A stretch of 64,000 bases of DNA from positions 1 through 64,000 of the forward strand of contig DKFC01000012.1 in NCBI GenBank assembly GCA_002452745.1, read 5' to 3'. The notes under the pieces were generated by a model. That model made no database searches. It was not told the DNA's origin and saw only the letters and a list, made by a program, of their open reading frames with translations. The position numbers and the translations under genes are program-made. Shown one piece after another: positions 59,176 through 64,000 of the stretch (its first letter is position 1; each line of letters starts with the position of its first letter). The DNA is from Firmicutes bacterium UBA6806 (GTDB lineage Bacteria > Bacillota > Clostridia > Peptostreptococcales > Acidaminobacteraceae).

Positions 59176-61476
59176 ATGGCTTTAGAAGTGACGTTGCTGA
59201 TTATTTCTGTGACGATAATTACATACATCTTAGCAGGTGCAAAGGCAATTTACGAGAAAAGGGACATGTTAGATGATGTCTTTATTATTGGATATACATG
59301 GCAGATATTTGCAACAGCGATTTGTTACTGGGTGTTTTACCCAAAAGTTGTATGGCAAACCGAAGCGGAGTTTGCCATGGAAATGATTATGAAAAGTTTG
59401 CTAATAATTGCTATCCTAACTTTTGTAGGGTATTGGCATCGACATTGGCAGCAGATTCCAATGATTAAAATAGCCAAAAGTTTCTTTTTCATTACCATAA
59501 TCAATATGGTGTTGCTCATTCCAACTGTGTTCTTTGAAATGCCATTTGAATATCTTTTGATTCCGATAAGTACCATTTTTATGATTATTGAGATTGTCTT
59601 GTTCAGGCGAAAAGACAAAAGGCAGCACTTCTTGCCATTTACCCAGATGACGGTTGCCTGTATTGTCTTTCTGGTTTCTGCCATGATGCGCTCAACTGGT
59701 GATACGCTTTATTTGGTTGGCATCTCAAATGCGGCTCTATTTCTATATCTATTTGGAATTGTCTTTTACTATGTGGAGTTTACAAGTCTTAAATTAAAAG
59801 ACAGTCAAGAAACCGTGCTGAAAGAAAGTCTAAAATACAAGCATTTGAGCGAACGCTATACTCTGGCCATGCAAGCAGTTCAAGAGGGGATATGGGAATA
59901 TGACTTTTCGACAGATCAATTCCAAATATCTGAAGGCCTTGCCAAGACCTTTGGGCTTTCTGGAACGCTCATTGACAATGCGTATGAAGTATGGCGGAAA
60001 ATGATTCATCCAGAGGATCGGGGACGTTTTTCGGCAGATGCATTATCCGATAAGGAGTCGCTTAAACGTTCAATTGCTCAGATTGAAGAGCGGTCTTTGG
60101 AGAGAGAATATAGGCTTGCCTTGTCAACTGGAGAATACAATTGGGTTCGACACAAGATTTCGTTTGAGAGGGATTCATCAGGCAGTGTTAAGAGATTGTT
60201 TGGCGTCTTCTCAGTTATACAGGAAGTCAAGGAAGCGGAGGAAAAAATATATCAATATGCCTATTTGGATTCCTTGACAGGGCTCAAGAACTTCACTTCT
60301 CTCAAGAAGGACATCCACAAGCTCGTGAGTTTTTCCAAAGAAGAGCCGTCGAATTGTGTCATGGTGGTGGATATTGACAGGTTTAAGTTTATAAACGATA
60401 CCAGAGGGCATCAATTTGGAGATGAAATTCTAAAGGCAGTTGGTCAGAGGCTCATGGAGTTTTCAGATGAAGTTTATAGAGTTGGTGGAAATGAATTTGT
60501 GCTGGTTCAGTCCAAGGGCATTATACAGTGTGATGTCTATAATCGATTAAATGAAGTGTATATTTATGGTGATTCTGAACTTTATATTTCCATTTCGATT
60601 GGGTTATTGTCAGGAGCAGAACTCAGGGCGTGTGCCACAGTGGAAGACGTATTAACGCGTCTTGACCTTGCAAAGAGCAGGGCCAAAGACCTCGGCGGGA
60701 ATTGTGTGATTTCGTTTGATGTGGAGTTGTTTGAAGGTCTCAGCGAGAAGATGACAATTAGTGATGCTCTAAGGCCAGCCATTAACAACGAGGATCTCTT
60801 CATGGTATTTCAACCTCAGATGTGTCTGAGAAGTGGGAATATCATAGGCTTTGAGGCGCTTTTGAGGTGGCATCTCAACGGCAGGGCTATCCCCCCTGAT
60901 AAAGTGGTGGAAGTTGCAGAAGAAACTGGGCAGATGGCACATCTTGGCAGGTTTATCATAGAGCAGGTTTTTAAGCAGTTCAAATATTTAAAACCTGAAC
61001 AGAAAGTTTCAATTAATCTATCTATTCTCCAACTTGAAGAAACCAATTTTATCAAAGAGGTGGAGATTTTGAGAAATAAGTACTCGGTGGAGTCTTCTAG
61101 AGTGTATTTTGAAATAACGGAAAGTGTTTGGATACGCTCTCAACAAGAAAAGATAAGGGTTTTACATGAACTTAGAAATCTGGGCTATAAAATTTCTCTG
61201 GATGACTTTGGGACAGGGTATTCTTCTTATAGCTATATTGAGGAACTGCCGCTGGACGAATTAAAACTAGATATGTCCTTTACTAAAAAGATGATGAAGT
61301 CAAGAAAACATCAACAGATGACAGTGAACATCATTCAACTTGGAAAAATCTTTGATTTAAATGTGGTTTGTGAGGGCATCGAGACAAAAGAGGAACTCAA
61401 TTTTCTCTCCCTTAACGGCTGTGACGTGGGACAAGGCTATCTTATCAGCAAACCAGTTCGGCTGGAGACTGACTGA
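59176..61476 (+). CDS. Membrane GGDEF-EAL protein with PAS domain
   Basis: A 766-residue cyclic-di-GMP enzyme starting at ATG 59176 (GAGGGGG upstream). Seven or so N-terminal helices (1-~205), a PAS domain (~230-350, FSTDQFQISEGLAKTFG ... REYRLALSTGEYNWVRHKI), a GGDEF domain whose signature is RVGGNEF (Asp/Glu replaced by Asn), and a complete EAL domain: FEALLRW, SINLSILQLE, ITESVW, LDDFGTGYSS, CEGIETKEE. The EAL half should hydrolyse c-di-GMP. The GGNEF site may be inactive or bind GTP to activate EAL. Transcribed alone. Confidence 0.92.
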   Translation: MALEVTLLIISVTIITYILAGAKAIYEKRDMLDDVFIIGYTWQIFATAICYWVFYPKVVWQTEAEFAMEMIMKSLLIIAILTFVGYWHRHWQQIPMIKIAKSFFFITIINMVLLIPTVFFEMPFEYLLIPISTIFMIIEIVLFRRKDKRQHFLPFTQMTVACIVFLVSAMMRSTGDTLYLVGISNAALFLYLFGIVFYYVEFTSLKLKDSQETVLKESLKYKHLSERYTLAMQAVQEGIWEYDFSTDQFQISEGLAKTFGLSGTLIDNAYEVWRKMIHPEDRGRFSADALSDKESLKRSIAQIEERSLEREYRLALSTGEYNWVRHKISFERDSSGSVKRLFGVFSVIQEVKEAEEKIYQYAYLDSLTGLKNFTSLKKDIHKLVSFSKEEPSNCVMVVDIDRFKFINDTRGHQFGDEILKAVGQRLMEFSDEVYRVGGNEFVLVQSKGIIQCDVYNRLNEVYIYGDSELYISISIGLLSGAELRACATVEDVLTRLDLAKSRAKDLGGNCVISFDVELFEGLSEKMTISDALRPAINNEDLFMVFQPQMCLRSGNIIGFEALLRWHLNGRAIPPDKVVEVAEETGQMAHLGRFIIEQVFKQFKYLKPEQKVSINLSILQLEETNFIKEVEILRNKYSVESSRVYFEITESVWIRSQQEKIRVLHELRNLGYKISLDDFGTGYSSYSYIEELPLDELKLDMSFTKKMMKSRKHQQMTVNIIQLGKIFDLNVVCEGIETKEELNFLSLNGCDVGQGYLISKPVRLETD

Positions 61477-61505
61477 GCTTACTATCCAACCTAATAGATA
61501 TAAGG

Positions 61506-61553
61506 TAAAAGGTGAAATCTCTGCATTTTCATGCAGCGATTTCACCTTTTGCT
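61506..61553. terminator. Terminator after the GGDEF-EAL gene
   Basis: Outer stem AAAAGGTGAAATC / GATTTCACCTTTT and inner stem CTGCAT / ATGCAG. It can act in both directions. Confidence 0.85.
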
Positions 61554-61592
61554 TTATAAGGACGGATACGAAATCGTATCTTTAGACCGCAT

Positions 61593-62123
61593 TCAAGTTT
61601 TATCTTGGGATTGGATTTTGCCATTTGCATCACTTAGAGCTGTAGGCACCTGTGGTGGCTCTGAAGAAATGTTGAAGTCCAATATGCCCTCTATTTTAAT
61701 TCGATCTCTCAATTGAAGCTGGCGAAACAACGCAATGAGTTCGTGTTCATCTTGTGACAGTTCGTGTGAATCAATTGTAGTGGAAATTTGCCTATTCACA
61801 GTTTGATTCATGAGAACGAGGAGAGACTGCTTCAGGTCTTCATCACATCTTTGAAAATAAGAGATGATGCGCATTTCACGTCTGGAAAGTCCAATTGTAA
61901 CAGTGGCTAATTTACTTGAAGAGAGCCTTCCGGTAATCAGCCAGTCCAAGGAGACGTCGAAATTTTCTTTAATTGAACGCAGGGTTTCAAAAGAGGGATA
62001 ATTCTTGCCTTGCTCAATTTCACTGAGCCTTCCCTGGGATAGATTGATGATTTTGCAAAAGTCTTTTTGATTCAGTCCTTGTCTAGCTCTGATGTCCTTA
62101 ATTCTTTTTCCAACAGTATGCAA
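61593..62123 (-). CDS. XRE-family transcriptional regulator
   Basis: A 176-residue regulator. The N-terminal lambda-repressor-type helix-turn-helix reads IRARQGLNQKDFCKIINLSQGRLSEIEQGKNYPSFETL, followed by DVSLDWLITGR. The C-terminal ~100 residues, helical and with no known motif, may serve dimerisation or sensing. Shine-Dalgarno GGAGGTG precedes the ATG. Two palindromic sites upstream (62143-62158 and 62194-62209) probably bind it. Confidence 0.88.
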   Translation of the reverse strand: MHTVGKRIKDIRARQGLNQKDFCKIINLSQGRLSEIEQGKNYPSFETLRSIKENFDVSLDWLITGRLSSSKLATVTIGLSRREMRIISYFQRCDEDLKQSLLVLMNQTVNRQISTTIDSHELSQDEHELIALFRQLQLRDRIKIEGILDFNISSEPPQVPTALSDANGKIQSQDKT

Positions 62124-62142
62124 TGATTACACCTCCTAGTTG

Positions 62143-62215
62143 TATTCGGAAACGAATATAATTTACAAAATAATAAGTAAAATCAATTGACTGTATCTGA
62201 TAACGAATATATAAT
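62143..62215. promoter_or_regulatory. Two XRE operators with a plus-strand promoter
   Basis: TATTCGGAAACGAATA (62143-62158), a palindrome, lies next to the minus-strand xre start. A related site TATCTGATAACGAATA (62194-62209) fills the 17-bp spacer of a plus-strand promoter, TTGACT (62187-62192) and TATAAT (62210-62215). One regulator could control both directions. The 307-bp gap 62124-62430 holds no other gene. Confidence 0.65.
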
Positions 62216-62430
62216 TGTATTTAGAATTGTTATTATAACATCATTTTAACACATCCTTTCACCTAAAAGTAAGATGACCTGATTCCTGTTTTACAAGCTA
62301 TGTAGTCTTGAAAGATTCAATTGGAAAATTATAGTATATGCTGACATTTTATTATCATAATACCCAAAAGTCAAATTATGATAAAAAATGATTTAGATGC
62401 AATGACGAAGCCAGAAGATTGGAGAGAGAG

Positions 62431-62646
62431 ATGCAAAAAAGCGAACCTTATAAACAATTTGGGCGAATTGTAAAAAAGAGACTAATTGATTTGGGGATGT
62501 CACAGAGGGAGCTGGCAAAGAGAGTGGGCGTCAATGAGAATTATCTGACGGATGTGTTGAGCAGCAATATTCAAACTCAGATGCAAAATAGTATAGATAA
62601 TGCCAACAGCTTAAAGATGGCAATAGGAAAATTCAAGGTAAATTAG
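62431..62646 (+). CDS. Small XRE-like helix-turn-helix protein
   Basis: A 71-residue protein, ATG 62431 after GGAGAGAG (a TTG 12 bases earlier is in frame). Nearly all is one helix-turn-helix: KKRLIDLGMSQRELAKRVGVNENYLTDVLSS. It diverges from the larger XRE gene and lies ~215 nt downstream of the promoter with the XRE operator, so it may be its target. Such small Cro-like proteins often oppose a larger repressor (inference). Confidence 0.75.
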   Translation: MQKSEPYKQFGRIVKKRLIDLGMSQRELAKRVGVNENYLTDVLSSNIQTQMQNSIDNANSLKMAIGKFKVN

Positions 62647-62738
62647 TTGTATGAACTAAAAAAGACTGGTGTAGTATTTGTCAGATGAGCGTCTATATCC
62701 AGTGGATGATGTTTTCAAAATCAATGGGCTACAATAAA

Positions 62739-62946
62739 AAACAACGGATAACGAATCCGTCGTTTCAGCTTGACGACAAACGTCAATTACGGTGTCAATT
62801 TCAAAAGCCTATCTTCTTACGTATGTTTAGATACGCTGCGAAGGCAGGCTTTCTCATTTCCTTGTCCTTGACATTTCTCGACAAGCTCTTAGACTGTATA
62901 CTTTGTCTACAGTCAAAAACGACGAATATTGAATCCGTCGTTTTTG
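62739..62946. repeat. Intergenic element of five hairpins
   Basis: In 208 bp: hairpin 62739-62765; perfect TTGACG-ACAAA-CGTCAA (62770-62786); a long three-part stem 62804-62852 (AAAGCCT/AGGCTTT, CTTC/GAAG, CGTAT/ATACG); CTTGTC/GACAAG (62861-62885); and CAAAAACGACG/CGTCGTTTTTG (62914-62946). The first and last share GAATCCGTCGTTT at their right arms. The last also ends the minus-strand SEC-C gene. Possibly a miniature mobile element or an RNA. Confidence 0.55.
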
Positions 62947-62954
62947 TGAATTAC

Positions 62955-63458
62955 CTATTTATTCAGGCAGCATTTTTTATATTTTTTACCGCTTCCACAA
63001 GGACATGGATCGTTGCGGCCAACTTTATTTTCAACTCTTACAGTGACAGATTCACCATAAGCTCTTTTGATTTCTCTTTGTTTTTCTGCTGAGAGGATAT
63101 CATCCCATGCTGGCAGTTTATAAAGCCATTCAGCTTTTGCCTTGTGCATGTTGAAGTAGAGTTTTTCAAAATCAATGGTTGCATCGAATGAACTTTCCTC
63201 AGTTAGACTTTCGAGGTCAACTTCAGCATCGAGACTTGTGTTGATGCCGTCGAGGAAACCCACACATAGGACGGGTTCAAGATCATGTTTTTCACCAAAT
63301 TCTTTAATTGTTCCCGAGAGTTTATTTTGCTTTGCAGTGAGAAGGGCATCGTAGATGTCTTTTTCCTTAGCTAAATAGGAATTCCAAAATGCGTCTGATT
63401 GTGCTTGATCTATGCCATCGCCTTCTAAAATGCTATTCCATGAATCAAATAATGTCAT
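62955..63458 (-). CDS. SEC-C motif protein
   Basis: A 167-residue acidic protein ending in a SEC-C zinc motif: GRNDPCPCGSGKKYKKCC (CxC-x8-CC), the zinc-binding tail also found in SecA and in many small proteins. The N-terminal ~140 residues are helical, with no known fold. SEC-C tails bind ribosomes or partner proteins; the role here is unknown. Shine-Dalgarno AAAGGAGAT precedes the ATG. Confidence 0.82.
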   Translation of the reverse strand: MTLFDSWNSILEGDGIDQAQSDAFWNSYLAKEKDIYDALLTAKQNKLSGTIKEFGEKHDLEPVLCVGFLDGINTSLDAEVDLESLTEESSFDATIDFEKLYFNMHKAKAEWLYKLPAWDDILSAEKQREIKRAYGESVTVRVENKVGRNDPCPCGSGKKYKKCCLNK

Positions 63459-63713
63459 GTAAATCTCCTTTCATTATATACTCGAAAATCTCTCTTTCAG
63501 TGAGTTCCTTATATTAGATATCGTTTGCAAATTTAATGGAAATTGAGAATCGAACTTATTTTCGAGATAAAAATTCCAAAAATAAGTCTATCATAGAAAT
63601 TAAATGGTTTCAACCTTTATATTTTTTGGTATAATCTTATAGTGTGACAGGCCGATTTCGGCACTTATTTGATACAGCTAATAACATATTGACGGATGTG
63701 AAAGGAGCATAAA

Positions 63714-64000
63714 ATGACAACAGGGAATTTCAAAGATGCATTACATAGATTCAAAGAAGGACAGGGGAAGATAAAAGCCCTTAATTATGCGACATCTATG
63801 TTGTTTTGGGATGCTTCCACCGGAGCACCGAAAAGTGGCGCTGACGCACGAAGTAAATCCATAGGAACATTGAGTGGCTTTGGCTATCGAGAAGTTGTAA
63901 ACGAACAGACTGAAGCAGATTTAAACCTGCTAATTGACCATTTGGATGAATTGGACGAGATTGATAGAGTTTCTGTCCTAGACGCCAAAAGGGAATATGA
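63714..64000 (+). CDS. M32 carboxypeptidase, N-terminal part (cut by window end)
   Basis: The ATG at 63714 (AAAGGAG six bases upstream) opens a frame that runs past 64000. The first ~95 residues include ALNYATSMLFWDASTGAPKSGADARSKS (in part) and GTLSGFGYREV, typical of the N-terminus of thermostable carboxypeptidase 1 (family M32), a zinc enzyme usually ~500 residues long. The HExxH motif would lie outside this window. A -10 (TATAAT, 63630-63635) precedes it. Confidence 0.8.
   Translation, partial: MTTGNFKDALHRFKEGQGKIKALNYATSMLFWDASTGAPKSGADARSKSIGTLSGFGYREVVNEQTEADLNLLIDHLDELDEIDRVSVLDAKREY

Noticed and set aside
62685..63092. Open 135-codon frame on the plus strand
   Set aside because: It runs through five hairpins and antisense into the SEC-C gene, has no good ribosome binding site, and its peptide resembles nothing.

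Overview
The window reads as a chromosomal segment of an anaerobic, low-to-mid GC Firmicute of the class Clostridia. I base this on the strong GGAGG ribosome binding sites, the Rho-independent terminators, a SAM-I riboswitch, a T-box leader, a PRD/PTS regulator, a FabT/FakB pair, an ECF sigma/RsiV-like pair, an Orp-like NifX/MinD cluster and several chemoreceptor and cyclic-nucleotide proteins. A Fusibacter-like genus is only a guess. There is no rRNA, tRNA, CRISPR array, prophage or intact insertion sequence.

Layout. 0-5 kb: lipoprotein, PGRP-type amidase (minus), MenA-like prenyltransferase, sugar-ABC ATPase, PucR-like regulator. 5.4-11.1 kb: sugar operon with GH1 beta-glucosidase, PRD activator carrying its own EIIA domain, ascorbate-family IIB and IIC, and a SIS protein. 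11.2-24.5 kb: a small acidic protein, tandem 61-bp repeats, a transmembrane chemoreceptor, the four-gene Orp-like cluster, a hotdog thioesterase, HD-GYP, MarR plus nitroreductase with twin operators, Lrp, AraC plus DUF2000, and a soluble CZB chemoreceptor. 24.5-27.2 kb: SAM-I riboswitch, metA, metY. 27.4-34.0 kb (minus): hisZ-G-C-B-H-A and a hisF-I-E triple fusion. These lie behind a leader with a His-rich leader peptide and an attenuator. 34.2-41.5 kb: NhaC antiporter, ECF sigma/RsiV-like anti-sigma, T-box ilvN-ilvB, FabT-like regulator and FakB/DegV. 41.5-54 kb: a split Mrp-type antiporter. A minus-strand operon (mrpE-F-G, MbhD-like, MbhE-like, mrpB-C-D) is separated by an M42 peptidase and a tlpA-ccdA pair from a plus-strand operon of three more large antiporter-like subunits. 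54-64 kb: a diadenylate-cyclase-like protein behind a possible leader attenuator, HDOD, parvulin PPIase, YhaM, GGDEF/EAL, two XRE regulators, a SEC-C protein and the start of an M32 carboxypeptidase.

How the genes work together. Amino-acid biosynthesis here uses three RNA mechanisms: SAM riboswitch (met), T-box (ilv) and apparent ribosome-mediated attenuation (his). Methionine synthesis is predicted to run by acetylation (MetA Glu111) followed by direct sulfhydrylation (MetY). The Mrp genes, NhaC and the MenA-like protein concern ion gradients and membranes. HD-GYP, GGDEF/EAL, HDOD, the DAC-like protein and two chemoreceptors suggest a motile cell rich in second-messenger signalling.

The most rewarding items are the his attenuator with its leader peptide, the paired inverted operators before the Orp-like cluster, a hairpin that brings a distant Shine-Dalgarno near its start codon, the DAC-like protein with altered RHR motif, the split multi-subunit Mrp system, and a five-hairpin intergenic element near 62.8 kb.
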